The notes beneath the pieces are model-generated. The model saw only the letters and a program-made list of their open reading frames with translations. It made no database searches and was not told the origin of the DNA. From Psychromonas sp. SP041 (GTDB lineage Bacteria > Pseudomonadota > Gammaproteobacteria > Enterobacterales > Psychromonadaceae), in NCBI RefSeq assembly GCF_000470315.2, contig NZ_CBRF02000002.1, forward strand, positions 62,001-126,000: a stretch of DNA of 64,000 nucleotides, in the 5' to 3' direction. The translations under genes were made by a program, and so were the position numbers. Shown here piece after piece: positions 17,057-27,236 of the stretch (position 1 is its first letter; every line of letters starts with the position of its first letter).

Positions 17057-17782
17057 GTGTTAAATATGTTTAATGCAGCTCAAAATATTATTGAAAAAAC
17101 TGAAGCTTTGTTATTAAGTCAATCAACTCGGTATAAATTTTGGAGTAAGTTTACTAGGAATGTAGTTTTACCATTTAAGTATATGTTTATGGGCTTTGAA
17201 GATTTATTTAAACATATTCCTTTTTTTGTCTTTACATTAGTCTCACTATTAGCGGTTAGTGGATTTTTTTTTAGTTCCATAGACTTAATCGAAACAGTAA
17301 AACCGTTTATGATTTACATTTGCTTCGTTGTAACTTTGATTTTGATTTTATTTGCAGTTCCTACAACTTTTATTAGTGGGGGAGTTAATTCAAAACATAT
17401 TATAGATACTGTAGGATTTATTAATGAGGAAGATATATACACATCAAAAGAAGTAGAACTTTTAGAGCAAAACTTCAACTTGTTATTTGAAAGTATTAAG
17501 AGTCGAATTAAGTTGTATCAATGGGGCATTGGTGTGTCTTGGGCAATATATATGCTTTTCTTTAATTTAGGGATAAGAGTGTTACTAAATGTTGAAGGTG
17601 GAATTACAAACAAAACTGCGATAATGGAACATTTTTTATCGTTTATTCTAGCAATCCTTATTACTCTCGTGGCATTGATATTAGTTGCTGCATATAAAGT
17701 AGCAAATGAAAGAGTGATAAAAACAATTCAGTTTGCTTGCGTCCAACAAAAATATGATATTGATTATCATAATGGCGATTAA
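17057..17782 (+). CDS. Unknown membrane protein, four predicted helices
   Basis: A protein of up to 241 residues that I do not recognise. Helices are predicted at about 58-78, 82-105, 155-178 and 195-215, with a cytoplasmic-looking N-terminal helix (FNAAQNIIEKTEALLLSQS) and a soluble segment between helices 2 and 3. The first codon may be GTG at 17057 or ATG at 17066; neither has a clear Shine-Dalgarno. Codon use is very AT-rich compared with the core genes, which suggests transfer. It sits between the truncated gene and the tandem repeat units, with no operon partner. Confidence 0.65.
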   Translation: MLNMFNAAQNIIEKTEALLLSQSTRYKFWSKFTRNVVLPFKYMFMGFEDLFKHIPFFVFTLVSLLAVSGFFFSSIDLIETVKPFMIYICFVVTLILILFAVPTTFISGGVNSKHIIDTVGFINEEDIYTSKEVELLEQNFNLLFESIKSRIKLYQWGIGVSWAIYMLFFNLGIRVLLNVEGGITNKTAIMEHFLSFILAILITLVALILVAAYKVANERVIKTIQFACVQQKYDIDYHNGD

Positions 17783-17894
17783 ATATTAATTCGCTAGGTG
17801 GAATTAATACTCACATAGCTACAATTCTCCACCGTCAAGCTTTCCCAAATAATTAACGCATTTTAGTAACACCAAACGGGATGTTTGGTGTAGT

Positions 17895-18130
17895 TGAGGC
17901 TAGTGCATGGATGCACGTCCGAAATGGTACGTTTAAAATACGTTAATTGGTTGGATCAGAAAGCGACTCAGTGCCAGTCTCTTTGAACTCTTTGTAGGCA
18001 TAGGTTCTCTACGGGTCTAGAGAAAATAAATTCGCGGACAGGGCGAAATAAATGTAAATTAAAACGTTAATGTTCTGACGAGCGCAGACGAGAAATAACA
18101 AAACAGAAAGTAAAAACAAGCAGGCTGAAG
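17895..18130 (+). repeat. Structured repeat element, direct unit 1 (degenerate)
   Basis: Contains GTGCA-TGGA-TGCAC (17903-17916), then GTCCGA, GGTACGT and GTTA at the spacing seen in unit 2, then GACAGGGCGAAAT near 18036 and GACGAGCGCAGACGAG at 18077-18092, and ends in GCAGGCTGA. The hairpin sequence differs from the other units, but position and flanks correspond. Confidence 0.6.
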
Positions 18131-18348
18131 CCAGCGCCCCGAAACCCCATAATCCGTAAGCCAAATACTAAGTTAACAAACTGAACTAACAACTCTTGAT
18201 TTAGCTGTAACAAGGCCTTGTTCAATGCTGCTGTTACGATAACTTCCCCGTTAAGTTTTTCTGAATCAATCACTGCCTTTAGCAAGCTAAGGCATGGAGC
18301 GAATTATGCGACAGCATACTGTTATGAGCGGGCTAAGCTCTGCGTGCC

Positions 18349-18596
18349 CTCTGCCGTTGCTAGCTCAGTTCGAAACATGGATGTCGAGTCTGAGCGGTGC
18401 GTAAAGAAGGCAGTTATTTATTCAGATTAAAAAACGTTATGGGTGCCTTTTTCTTTGGTTACTTTCTTTTGGGCACGCAAAAGAAAGTAACACGCCGTTA
18501 GGGCGGAAATCCAAAGCTGGAAATATCAAACTGACCCGACGAGCGCAGACGAGAAATAACAAAACACAACACAAAGTAAAAACATGCAGGCTGAAA
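18349..18596 (+). repeat. Structured repeat element, direct unit 2
   Basis: Shared blocks: TAGCTCAG, a nested hairpin (GCTCAG/CTGAGC outside TCGA/TCGA), GCGGTGCGTAAAGAAGG, CAGTTATT, AGGGCGGAAAT and CGACGAGCGCAGACGAG, then GCAGGCTGA. It also holds a perfect 14-bp inverted repeat: GTTACTTTCTTTTG (18458-18471), loop GGCACG, CAAAAGAAAGTAAC (18478-18491). Confidence 0.75.
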
Positions 18597-18688
18597 AAAG
18601 GAATCGCAGAGCTCTTCCGTTCATAACACTAGCCTGTCGGCTAATTCACCCTACCCCCGAAAATCAACACACAACAAGCAACGAAAAA

Positions 18689-19456
18689 CTAGCTCGCCTT
18701 CGTACACTTCAACATATAATTCACATCCACATTCTGCGTGATCTTAAAATCATTCGACAACGGACTGTACTCAACTCCACACAAATCATCACACTGTAAC
18801 TGCGTTGCATCAATCGCATTCAACAACTGAGAAGGGCGAATAAACTTCTCATATTCATGTGTGCCTTTTGGCACCCAACGTAACACATGCTCTGCGCCTA
18901 AAATCATCATCAGGTACGCTTTCCATGTTTTATTGATGGTTGAGAAGTAAACGGTGCCGCCTGGTTTCACCAAATCACAACAAGCTTGAATGACGGATGC
19001 CGGGTCGGGCACGTGCTCTAGCATTTCCATGCAAGTCACAACATCGAACGCTTGTGGGTGCGTTTGGGCAAATTGTTCTGCAGTGGTTTTTTGGTAATCA
19101 ACTTTAGTTTGTGTTTCTAATGCGTGTAAGCGGGCGATTTGTAATGAGGCATGTGCCATATCAATGCCCGTCACTTCTGCGCCTTTAATGGCCATGCTTT
19201 CCGCTAAAATACCGCCACCACAACCGACATCAACCACTTTCTTTGCGAAGAGTCCGTCTACGCCTTGCTCTATATAATCTAGGCGAGTTGGGTTCAATAG
19301 GTGTAGTGGTTTGAAGTCGCCTTCTAGATCCCACCATTGCTCTGCCATCGCAGAAAACTTTTCAATTTCTTGCTGATCTACATTCGCTTCTAGCACATTG
19401 TCTTTTAATGAAGTTGCTTGTGGTTTGTTATTCTGTGATGGATTTTGTTCAGCCAC
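18689..19456 (-). CDS. ubiG: Ubiquinone biosynthesis O-methyltransferase UbiG
   Basis: A 255-residue class I SAM methyltransferase that carries out both O-methylations of ubiquinone synthesis. The SAM-binding motif DVGCGGG is at 76-82. The UbiG blocks [36 protein letters not shown] and the long ISTLNKT-like segment ([12 protein letters not shown]) are all present. Length is normal, with about 15 extra N-terminal residues. The start is GTG at 19456, supported by AGGATGA upstream. It is divergent from gyrA, an arrangement common in gammaproteobacteria. Confidence 0.96.
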   Translation of the reverse strand: MAEQNPSQNNKPQATSLKDNVLEANVDQQEIEKFSAMAEQWWDLEGDFKPLHLLNPTRLDYIEQGVDGLFAKKVVDVGCGGGILAESMAIKGAEVTGIDMAHASLQIARLHALETQTKVDYQKTTAEQFAQTHPQAFDVVTCMEMLEHVPDPASVIQACCDLVKPGGTVYFSTINKTWKAYLMMILGAEHVLRWVPKGTHEYEKFIRPSQLLNAIDATQLQCDDLCGVEYSPLSNDFKITQNVDVNYMLKCTKAS

Positions 19457-19804
19457 GCTATTGTCATCCTATTTAGTTGCGGTTTTTATATGGTGATTTG
19501 TAGAAAAAACAGTCGTTGTAGCGATCTTATTACGCTATTGATTACCTGACCAAATTGAGAGCAGCGATTATAACGTGATAATAATAATGATGGGGGATTA
19601 ATTTTGCGATTTTAAGGGGCTTTAAAATATCTCTTTGGTTGTATGAAAAATGAGCGGTTAGTTAATAAGTACCTCATATTGTCCCATAAAACGATTCTCA
19701 GACGATTTTGCTGATTAAAACGCTTCTGCCAAGGTGCATTTGTGCTACTATCGACCCCTTACTAAATTCAGTCTGTTTCCACTAATTTAAGGATTTAAGT
19801 TTCT
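19457..19804. promoter_or_regulatory. ubiG-gyrA divergent control region
   Basis: 348 bp without a gene. A candidate gyrA minus-10 TACTAT is at 19746-19751, preceded by TG in the extended position (TGTGC), but the minus-35 is weak. The gyrA start is preceded by TAAGGA. The GATTATAACGTGATAATAATAATGATGG stretch near 19563 is low-complexity and may hold the ubiG promoter. Confidence 0.35.
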
Positions 19805-22549
19805 ATGAGCGAATTTGCTTCTGACGTTTCCCCAATTAATATCGAAGATGAATTAAAGAATTCTTATCTTGAATATGCAATGAGCGTGATCGTAGGACGT
19901 GCATTACCCGATGTACGTGATGGTCTAAAACCAGTTCATCGTCGTGTTTTATTTGCGATGAATGTTTTACGTAATGATTGGAACAAACCTTACAAAAAAT
20001 CAGCACGTGTTGTTGGTGATGTAATCGGTAAATACCATCCACATGGCGACACTGCGGTATACGATACGATTGTTCGTATGGCGCAAGACTTCTCTCTACG
20101 TTACATGTTGGTTGATGGTCAAGGTAACTTCGGTTCTGTTGATGGTGATAGCGCGGCAGCGATGCGTTATACGGAAATCCGTATGCAGAAGTTAGCACAT
20201 GAGTTATTAGCTGACTTAGAAAAAGAAACGGTTGATTACGTACCTAACTATGATGGTACTGAATTCATTCCTGAAGTGTTACCGACTAAAATCCCTAACT
20301 TATTAATTAATGGTTCATCGGGTATTGCGGTTGGTATGGCAACGAACATTCCACCTCATAACTTAGGTGAAGTGATCAGTGCTTGTTTAGCGCTAATTAA
20401 AGATGAAGATATTACGATCAATGAGTTGATTGAGCATATCCCAGGTCCTGACTTCCCAACAGCGGGCATCATCAATGGCCGTAAAGGTATTATTGAAGCT
20501 TACCATACGGGTCGCGGTAAAATTAAAGTACGCGCTAAAGCGGACATTGAAGTTAATGAAAAAACCGGTCGCGAAACGATCGTGGTTCATGAGCTACCGT
20601 ACCAAGTTAACAAAGCACGTTTGATTGAAAAAATAGCGGAATTTGTTAAAGATAAAAAAATTGAAGGCATCAGCGCACTACGTGACGAGTCAGATAAAGA
20701 CGGTATGCGTATGGTGGTTGAAGTTAAACGTGGCGAAGTGGGTGAAGTGGTTTTAAACAACCTTTATGCACAAACGCAAATGCAAGTTACCTTCGGTATT
20801 AATGCGGTTGCACTTGACCACGGTCAACCAAAATTATTCAACCTAAAAGAGATGTTAGAAGCGTTTATTCTGCATCGTCGTGAAGTAGTGACACGTCGTA
20901 CGGTATTTGAATTACGTAAAGCACGTGACCGTGCACATATCCTTGAAGGGTTAGCGATTTCATTGGTTAACATTGAAGCTATCATTGAAATGATTCGTAA
21001 CTCTCCAACACCAGCTGAAGCAAAATTAGCGCTACAGTCTCGTGGTTGGGATTTAGGTGCTGTTGCTTCTATGTTAGAAGCAAGTGGTGTTGATGCTGCT
21101 CGTCCTGATGGTTTAGCGATTGAATTTGGTATTCGTGATAATCAATATTTCATGACTGAAATTCAAGCACAAGCGATTCTAGATTTACGCCTACACAAGT
21201 TAACGGGTCTTGAGCACGAGAAAATTTTAGGCGAGTACAAAGAGTTATTAGAAATTATTGCAGCTCTATTATTCATTCTTGAAAGTCCTGCGCGTTTGAT
21301 GGAAGTGATTGAAGAAGAATTAGAAGAAGTGCGTGATAACTTTGATGATGAACGTCGTACTGAAATCACTGAAAGTGAATCTGATTTATGTATGGAAGAT
21401 TTAATCGTTGAAGAAGATGTGGTTGTGACACTTTCTCACGAAGGTTACGTTAAGTACCAACCGTTATCAGATTACGAAGCACAGCGTCGTGGTGGTAAAG
21501 GTAAAGCAGCGACTAAGATGAAAGATGAAGACTTCATTGAGAAACTGTTAGTAGCAAGTACGCATGATACGATTTTATGTTTCTCTACACGTGGCCGTTT
21601 GTACTGGTTGAAAACATTCCAATTGCCATTGGCATCTCGTCAAGCACGTGGTCGTCCGATTGTGAATATCTTGCCGCTTGAAGAGGGTGAACGTATTACT
21701 GCAATCTTGCCAGTACGTGAATACGAAGATGATAAATATGTGTTCATGGCAACGGCTAACGGTACGGTTAAGAAAACCGCATTAAGTGCTTACAGTCGCC
21801 CACGTTCAAGTGGTTTGATTGCGATTAACCTAAATGATGATAATGAGCTAATCGGTGTGGCATTAACGGATGGTACAAACGAAATCATGTTGTTCTCAGA
21901 TGCAGGTAAAGTGGTTCGCTTTAAAGAAGCGGAAGAAAGCCAAGTAACTGATGAAGAAGGTAATGTTGTACTTGATGAAGAGGGTAACCCTGAGATTAAA
22001 TTCAAAGGTGTTCGTCCAATGGGTCGTACGGCAACGGGTGTTCGTGGTATTAAATTAAACGAAGGCGGTAAAGTTGTTTCATTAATCGTACCTAATGCAA
22101 CGGGTCATATATTAACAACGACTGAAAATGGTTACGGTAAACGTACGCCATTAAATGATTACTCATCTAAGAGTCGTGCTACGCAAGGTGTTATCTCAAT
22201 TAAAGTGAGCGAGCGTAACGGTAAAGTAGTTGGCGCGGTACAAGTCGATGATAACGATGAAATCATGTTAATCTCTAACCGTGGTACGTTAGTACGTACA
22301 CCTGTTAGTGGCGTGTCAATTGTGGGTCGTAATACACAAGGTGTTACATTGATCAAAACACGTGATGATGAAAAAATCGTGGCATTACAACGTATTGAAG
22401 AAATCAAAGATGTGCCTGTTTACGATGAAAATGGTGAACTAGTCATAGAAGAGCCTGCAGTATTAGAGGCCGTTGAAGGTGAAACACAAGAAAGCGAATC
22501 AGACGCAGTAGATAATGCGGATGAGCAACCAACTGATGCACCTGAATAA
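19805..22549 (+). CDS. gyrA: DNA gyrase subunit A
   Basis: A 914-residue type II topoisomerase subunit that, with GyrB, introduces negative supercoils. The catalytic Tyr122 is in [11 protein letters not shown]. The quinolone-binding region numbers exactly as in E. coli and reads [12 protein letters not shown], giving Thr83 and Asp87. The C-terminal beta-pinwheel has its GyrA-box QRRGGKG. Between about residues 707 and 738 there is an acidic insertion ([20 protein letters not shown]) absent from E. coli GyrA, and the tail is highly acidic. It ends before a strong terminator and is transcribed alone or read through into serC. Confidence 0.98.
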   Translation: MSEFASDVSPINIEDELKNSYLEYAMSVIVGRALPDVRDGLKPVHRRVLFAMNVLRNDWNKPYKKSARVVGDVIGKYHPHGDTAVYDTIVRMAQDFSLRYMLVDGQGNFGSVDGDSAAAMRYTEIRMQKLAHELLADLEKETVDYVPNYDGTEFIPEVLPTKIPNLLINGSSGIAVGMATNIPPHNLGEVISACLALIKDEDITINELIEHIPGPDFPTAGIINGRKGIIEAYHTGRGKIKVRAKADIEVNEKTGRETIVVHELPYQVNKARLIEKIAEFVKDKKIEGISALRDESDKDGMRMVVEVKRGEVGEVVLNNLYAQTQMQVTFGINAVALDHGQPKLFNLKEMLEAFILHRREVVTRRTVFELRKARDRAHILEGLAISLVNIEAIIEMIRNSPTPAEAKLALQSRGWDLGAVASMLEASGVDAARPDGLAIEFGIRDNQYFMTEIQAQAILDLRLHKLTGLEHEKILGEYKELLEIIAALLFILESPARLMEVIEEELEEVRDNFDDERRTEITESESDLCMEDLIVEEDVVVTLSHEGYVKYQPLSDYEAQRRGGKGKAATKMKDEDFIEKLLVASTHDTILCFSTRGRLYWLKTFQLPLASRQARGRPIVNILPLEEGERITAILPVREYEDDKYVFMATANGTVKKTALSAYSRPRSSGLIAINLNDDNELIGVALTDGTNEIMLFSDAGKVVRFKEAEESQVTDEEGNVVLDEEGNPEIKFKGVRPMGRTATGVRGIKLNEGGKVVSLIVPNATGHILTTTENGYGKRTPLNDYSSKSRATQGVISIKVSERNGKVVGAVQVDDNDEIMLISNRGTLVRTPVSGVSIVGRNTQGVTLIKTRDDEKIVALQRIEEIKDVPVYDENGELVIEEPAVLEAVEGETQESESDAVDNADEQPTDAPE

Positions 22550-22565
22550 CGATTAGTTACGATTT

Positions 22566-22596
22566 AATAAGCGGCAATAGCCGCTTATTTTGTTTT
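22566..22596 (+). terminator. gyrA terminator
   Basis: AATAAGCGGC (22566-22575) pairs with GCCGCTTATT (22580-22589) around AATA, followed by a T-rich tail. Confidence 0.9.
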
Positions 22597-22638
22597 AAAA
22601 GAGTCAACTTATTACTTAAATTCAATAGAGAGTTAGCA

Positions 22639-23727
22639 ATGACAAAAATATATAACTTTTGTGCTGGTCCTGCGATGTTACCTGAAGCAGTAATGCAACA
22701 GGCACAAAGTGAATTTTGTAACTGGCAAGGTTCAGGCGTTTCTGTAATGGAAGTCAGCCACCGAAGTCCTGAGTATGTTGCAATGGCAAAACAAGCTGAG
22801 CTTGATTTGCGTGAATTGATGGCGATTCCTGATAATTATAAAGTGTTGTTTTGTCATGGTGGTGGACGCGGTCAATTTGCTGCGGTTCCATTTAACTTAT
22901 TAGGCGACAAGCTAGACGCTGACTACATTTTAACGGGACAGTGGTCTAAATCTGCGGTAGTTGAAGCTAAAAAACATGCACGTATTCATGAAACCAATAT
23001 CATGCGAACCACTGAAGACGGCAAAATTGGTGTTAAATCTTCTGATGATTGGAATGTGAATGCAGGTTCAGCTTATGTTCATTATTGCCCGAATGAAACC
23101 ATTGAAGGGATTGAAATCTTTGATGTGCCTGAAACAGGTGTAGTGCCATTAGTTGCTGATATGAGTTCAACTATTTTGTCTCGTCCGATTGATGTTTCAA
23201 AATTCGGTGTTATCTATGCTGGAGCACAGAAAAATATCGGTCCATCGGGTTTATCGATTGTGATTGTTCGTGATGACTTAATTGGTCATGCTCGTCAAAC
23301 TATCCCGTCTATTTTTGATTACCAAGTACAAACGGACTTTGATTCGATGTACAACACACCGCCAACGTACTCATGGTACTTAGCAGGTTTAGTGTTTAAA
23401 TGGTTATTAGCACAGGGCGGTATTGCAGCGGTTGAAAAGAACAATATTGCAAAAGCTGAGTTACTTTATAACGCTATTGATAGCTCTTCATTCTATTCAA
23501 ACAATGTTGATGCAAGTGTCCGTAGCCGTATGAATATTCCATTTACATTGGCTGATGATAGCTTAAATGAAACATTTTTAAGTGAATCTAAAGCCGCTGG
23601 TTTGGTGACCTTAAAAGGCCACAAGTTAGTGGGCGGTATGCGTGCGAGTATTTATAACGCAATGCCGATTGAAGGTGTTCAAGCGCTAGTGGACTTTATG
23701 GCTGTTTTTGAAAAGAAATACGCTTAA
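22639..23727 (+). CDS. serC: Phosphoserine aminotransferase
   Basis: A 362-residue PLP enzyme that converts 3-phosphohydroxypyruvate and glutamate to phosphoserine, and serves pyridoxine synthesis with the equivalent 4-carbon substrate. The N terminus [11 protein letters not shown], the [10 protein letters not shown] loop and the PLP lysine Lys198 in [12 protein letters not shown] are all typical. Length matches E. coli SerC. A GAGAGTTAG Shine-Dalgarno precedes the ATG. It lies after the gyrA terminator and before hisC and aroA, a remnant of the serC-(pheA)-hisC-(tyrA)-aroA arrangement seen in other gammaproteobacteria. Confidence 0.97.
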   Translation: MTKIYNFCAGPAMLPEAVMQQAQSEFCNWQGSGVSVMEVSHRSPEYVAMAKQAELDLRELMAIPDNYKVLFCHGGGRGQFAAVPFNLLGDKLDADYILTGQWSKSAVVEAKKHARIHETNIMRTTEDGKIGVKSSDDWNVNAGSAYVHYCPNETIEGIEIFDVPETGVVPLVADMSSTILSRPIDVSKFGVIYAGAQKNIGPSGLSIVIVRDDLIGHARQTIPSIFDYQVQTDFDSMYNTPPTYSWYLAGLVFKWLLAQGGIAAVEKNNIAKAELLYNAIDSSSFYSNNVDASVRSRMNIPFTLADDSLNETFLSESKAAGLVTLKGHKLVGGMRASIYNAMPIEGVQALVDFMAVFEKKYA

Positions 23728-23755
23728 GCATTGTTGATAAACACCGAATATAAAA

Positions 23756-23788
23756 GGCGCTTTTATATTACCTTTTTATAAAAGCGCC
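23756..23788 (+). terminator. Stem-loop between serC and hisC
   Basis: GGCGCTTTTATA (23756-23767) pairs with TATAAAAGCGCC (23777-23788). There is no T-run after the stem, so it may act as a weak terminator or an mRNA stability element between serC and hisC. Confidence 0.6.
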
Positions 23789-23822
23789 TCTAAAGAATAG
23801 TGATTCATTGTAAGGAACTGGA

Positions 23823-24944
23823 ATGAGTAATGATTTTTTAAGTTTGGCTAATACTGGCGTACAGAAATTACGTCCGTACCAAGCAGGTAAACCCACTGAT
23901 GAATTAGAACGTGAACTAGGTATTACGGATATCGTTAAACTCGCGTCTAATGAAAACCCATTAGGGTTAAGTGAATCAGTAAAATTAGTATTACAGAAAG
24001 AGTTAACGGAATTAACTCGTTACCCTGATGCTAATGGTTTTTATTTAAAACAAGCGCTAGCGAGCAAGTATGCGGTTGACGTCAATCAAGTCACTTTAGG
24101 TAATGGTTCTAACGATTTATTAGAATTGATTGCACGTGCATTTGTTGAACCAACGAATGAAGTGATGTTTGCTGAACATGCATTTGTTGTTTATCCATTA
24201 GTAACACAAGCGATTGGCGCGCAAGCGGTGGTGGTTAAAGCAAAAGATTACGGTCATGATTTGCCAGCGATAGCAGCTGCTATCACAGGCAATACTAAGC
24301 TTATCTTTATTGCTAACCCTAATAACCCAACGGGGACGTTTTTAGAGCAAGCTGAGTTGAAGGACTTTTTAGCAAAAGTGCCGGCGACTGTCTTGGTCGT
24401 ATTGGATGAAGCTTACTTTGAATATGCCGCAAGCGAACGTCGTGGTAATGCCATTGCGTGGATTGCTGAGTTCCCTAACTTAATCGTTTCACGTACTTTC
24501 TCTAAAGCTTATGGCTTAGCGGGTTTACGTGTGGGTTACAGTATTTCACATCCTGATATTGCCGATATTTTAAATCGTGTTCGTCAGCCTTTTAACTGTA
24601 ATGCATTGGCCTTAAAAGCTGCTGAAACGATTTTACAAGATGAGCAATACCTAGCTGATAGTGTGGCGTTGAATAATGCAGGCATGAAAGATTTAAGTGC
24701 TTTTTTTGATGCGAATAATTTAGAGTATATCCCATCAATGGGTAACTTTATTACTGTGAATGTTAGCCACGCTTCTGATAACAAGACGGGCGACGAGGTG
24801 TACCAACAGTTACTACTTGAAGGCGTTATTGTACGTCCGATCACAGGATATGGTTTGCCGAATCATTTGCGTATCAGTATTGGTACTGAAGCGGAAAATC
24901 AACGCTTCAAACAAGCACTAACTCACGTTTTAAATTTGCAATAA
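23823..24944 (+). CDS. hisC: Histidinol-phosphate aminotransferase
   Basis: A 373-residue class I/II PLP aminotransferase of the HisC family. The substrate-loop segment [10 protein letters not shown], the NPNNPTG block and the PLP lysine Lys228 in [17 protein letters not shown] are clear. HisC converts imidazole-acetol phosphate to histidinol phosphate. The gene is outside a his operon and sits between serC and aroA, so it resembles the HisC2 paralogues that also act on aromatic amino-acid precursors; that broader role is inference. AAGGA precedes the start. Confidence 0.95.
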   Translation: MSNDFLSLANTGVQKLRPYQAGKPTDELERELGITDIVKLASNENPLGLSESVKLVLQKELTELTRYPDANGFYLKQALASKYAVDVNQVTLGNGSNDLLELIARAFVEPTNEVMFAEHAFVVYPLVTQAIGAQAVVVKAKDYGHDLPAIAAAITGNTKLIFIANPNNPTGTFLEQAELKDFLAKVPATVLVVLDEAYFEYAASERRGNAIAWIAEFPNLIVSRTFSKAYGLAGLRVGYSISHPDIADILNRVRQPFNCNALALKAAETILQDEQYLADSVALNNAGMKDLSAFFDANNLEYIPSMGNFITVNVSHASDNKTGDEVYQQLLLEGVIVRPITGYGLPNHLRISIGTEAENQRFKQALTHVLNLQ

Positions 24945-24958
24945 GAGAAACGAAAACA

Positions 24959-26251
24959 ATGGAACAGTTATTATTAAACCCGATTAAAAAAGTCGATGGC
25001 GAAATTAATTTACCGGGATCAAAAAGCCTGTCAAATCGTGCCTTATTGTTAGCGGCATTAGCATCAGGTACCACGACATTAACTAACTTATTAGACAGTG
25101 ATGATATCCGTCACATGTTGAATGCATTAACTAAATTGGGTGTTAACTACCAATTGTCTGCAAATAAAAAACAGTGTGTTGTTGAAGGGTTAGGGCGTGC
25201 ATTCAATACCCAAGAGTTGGGTGATATTGAGTTGTTTTTAGGTAATGCAGGCACGGCGATGCGCCCATTATGTGCGGCATTATGTTTAGGCAAAGGTGAA
25301 TATACGTTAACGGGCGAGCCGCGTATGTTTGAGCGTCCAATCGGTTCTTTAGTGGATTCTCTAAAGCAAGCGGGCGCTGACGTTATTTACTTAAAAAATG
25401 AAAACTACCCACCATTGAAAATCAAAGGAACTGGCCTTAAAGGCGGTACTATTACGATTGATGGTAGTGTTTCCAGCCAATTCTTAACGGCATTTTTAAT
25501 GTCTGCACCAATGGCGTCTGAAGATACAACAATTAACATTGTTGGTGAATTAGTATCAAAACCTTACATCAAAATCACGTTGCAAATTATGCAAGATTTT
25601 GGTGTTGAAGTAGATAATGTTGGTGGTGAGTACCAAAGCTTTGTGATTAAAGGCGGACAAACTTACCAATCGCCAGGCAACTACTTGGTAGAAGGTGATG
25701 CTTCATCGGCTTCTTACTTTTTAGCGGCAGCAGCGATTGGCGGCGGCAGCATTAAAGTAACAGGTATTGGTAAAAAATCAGTGCAAGGCGATATTCAATT
25801 TGCTGATGCATTGGAAGCAATGGGCGCGAATATTGAATGGGGCGATGATTACATCAAAGCGAGCAAAGGCGAGCTTAAAGCCATTGATATGGATATGAAC
25901 CATATCCCTGATGCGGCGATGACCATTGCGGTAGCGGCTTTATTTGCTGAAGGCACCACGAAAATCACTAACGTTTATAACTGGCGTGTGAAAGAAACGG
26001 ATCGTTTATATGCAATGGCAACAGAGTTGCGTAAAGTCGGCGCTGAAGTGGTAGAAGGCCATGACTTTATTGAAGTGACGGCACCTGCTCAAATCAAGCA
26101 TGCTGAAATCGATACTTATGATGATCATCGTATTGCGATGTGTTTCTCATTAGTGGCGTTAAGCGGTACGCCTGTGACGATCAACGATCCCAAATGTACG
26201 TCTAAAACATTCCCTGATTACTTTGAGAAACTAGCCTCAGTTAGTTTTTAA
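24959..26251 (+). CDS. aroA: EPSP synthase (3-phosphoshikimate 1-carboxyvinyltransferase)
   Basis: A 430-residue enzyme of the shikimate pathway that joins phosphoenolpyruvate to shikimate-3-phosphate. Lys22, Ser23 and Arg27 of the [16 protein letters not shown] motif match the E. coli active-site numbering. Also present are [13 protein letters not shown], the catalytic Asp in HIPDAAMT and VKETDRL. The [13 protein letters not shown] form is that of class I (glyphosate-sensitive type) enzymes; this is family knowledge, not a test. It follows hisC by 14 bp, so the two are probably co-transcribed. A strong terminator follows. Confidence 0.97.
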   Translation: MEQLLLNPIKKVDGEINLPGSKSLSNRALLLAALASGTTTLTNLLDSDDIRHMLNALTKLGVNYQLSANKKQCVVEGLGRAFNTQELGDIELFLGNAGTAMRPLCAALCLGKGEYTLTGEPRMFERPIGSLVDSLKQAGADVIYLKNENYPPLKIKGTGLKGGTITIDGSVSSQFLTAFLMSAPMASEDTTINIVGELVSKPYIKITLQIMQDFGVEVDNVGGEYQSFVIKGGQTYQSPGNYLVEGDASSASYFLAAAAIGGGSIKVTGIGKKSVQGDIQFADALEAMGANIEWGDDYIKASKGELKAIDMDMNHIPDAAMTIAVAALFAEGTTKITNVYNWRVKETDRLYAMATELRKVGAEVVEGHDFIEVTAPAQIKHAEIDTYDDHRIAMCFSLVALSGTPVTINDPKCTSKTFPDYFEKLASVSF

Positions 26252-26330
26252 GCGTAATAGGTTAGGTTGTCTTAACGTTTTAGCCTTAAAGGTTATATTG
26301 TTAGCTTAAGACTGCTTTATTCGCATTACT

Positions 26331-26354
26331 AAACCTACTTCGGTAGGTTTTTTT
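26331..26354 (+). terminator. aroA terminator
   Basis: AAACCTAC (26331-26338), tetraloop TTCG, GTAGGTTT (26343-26350), then further T residues: a classic strong intrinsic terminator. Confidence 0.95.
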
Positions 26355-26414
26355 ATCGCTTTAATTTGTAATAAGTAGATAAGACGTAACTAAGCACTTA
26401 AGCGTTTAGTGTTT

Positions 26415-26487
26415 TAGCTGTTTTTTATTTAGCTGTTTTTTATTTAGCTGGTTGTTTATTTAACTGGTTTTTTATTTAATAGGTTTT
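26415..26487. repeat. 15-16 bp tandem repeat
   Basis: Units TAGCTGTTTTTTATT (twice), TAGCTGGTTGTTTATT, TAACTGGTTTTTTATT and a partial TAATAGGTTTTG, lying about 80 bp before ktrA. Confidence 0.8.
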
Positions 26488-26564
26488 GACATGCGTGCTA
26501 GTGACTCGTCAGAATTTTATCTATAGTGAGCTTCTTAACTTTTAATTTAAACGGTGTGGAATTT

Positions 26565-27236
26565 ATGTTCTCAATGAATATGGAGAAAAAGCAGTTTGCT
26601 GTGATTGGCTTAGGTCGATTTGGTTTAGCATTATGTGAGGAGTTGATGGATCAAGGTGCACAAGTACTGGCCTTAGATATTGATGAAGAACGCGTTAAAT
26701 TAGCTGCTGAAACCTCGTCTCATGCCATTATTGCAGATTGTAGTGATGAAGAGACGGTCGCCGAATTAAAGTTGGATGAATACGATATTGTAATGGTCGC
26801 GATTGGTGATGATATTAATACCAGTGTGTTAACAACGTTAGTGTTGAAAGAGTTGGGTGTTAAAAATGTTTGGGTGAAAGCGAAGAATAAATTTCACGCC
26901 AAAATATTACAAAAAATTGGTGCTGATAAAATTATTAGCCCAGAAAGGGACATGGGTATTCGAGTGGCGCGCAGCATGCTTTATAAACATGTTTTTGATT
27001 TCTTAGTGTTAGGCAGTGGTTTGGCTATTACCGAAGTTGTTATTGGCGGAAAACATTTAGGACTACGCCTTGATGAACATCCTTGCAGCAATATTGATGG
27101 CATTAAAATACTTGCTTACAAACGCGGTGCGACTATTCACGACCGTCCTGATGATGGTGTGAGTTTAGAAATTGACGATATATTGATTGTGGCCGGAGAA
27201 GAAGTGCTGTTAAAACAAAAATTAAAATACCTTTGA
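26565..27236 (+). CDS. ktrA: Ktr potassium uptake regulatory subunit KtrA
   Basis: A protein of about 223 residues with one RCK_N domain (GLGRFG dinucleotide motif at 15-20, acidic LALDIDEERV after strand 2) and one RCK_C domain. It binds nucleotide at the cytoplasmic face and gates the KtrB channel-like transporter. Single RCK_N+RCK_C length separates it from the doubled TrkA. The frame opens at a GTG at 26526, but that segment is not family-like; I prefer ATG 26565 after GTGGA, while ATG 26580 is also possible. It overlaps the next start by a few bases. Confidence 0.93.
   Translation: MFSMNMEKKQFAVIGLGRFGLALCEELMDQGAQVLALDIDEERVKLAAETSSHAIIADCSDEETVAELKLDEYDIVMVAIGDDINTSVLTTLVLKELGVKNVWVKAKNKFHAKILQKIGADKIISPERDMGIRVARSMLYKHVFDFLVLGSGLAITEVVIGGKHLGLRLDEHPCSNIDGIKILAYKRGATIHDRPDDGVSLEIDDILIVAGEEVLLKQKLKYL

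Larger units (their letters stand above)
17783..18688. other. Repeat-rich intergenic region
   Basis: About 900 bp without a credible gene. It starts with a stem-loop CACCAAAC-GGGAT-GTTTGGTG (17870-17890), followed by two tandem units of the structured repeat. Open frames at 18067-18285 (minus) and 18218-18430 and 18584-18799 (plus) lie largely within or beside the repeats and look spurious. Confidence 0.5.
26252..26564. other. aroA-ktrA intergenic region
   Basis: Holds the aroA terminator (26331-26354) and a T-rich tandem repeat (26415-26487). The ktrA promoter should lie here but is not clearly recognisable. Confidence 0.5.

Noticed and set aside
18359-18400. tRNA-like words TAGCTCAG and TTCGAAA
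   Set aside because: No cloverleaf, acceptor stem or anticodon arm can be formed; the words belong to the repeat hairpin.
18067-18430. Two overlapping open frames of about 70 codons in opposite directions
   Set aside because: They lie largely in or beside the structured repeat units and have no Shine-Dalgarno or family character.
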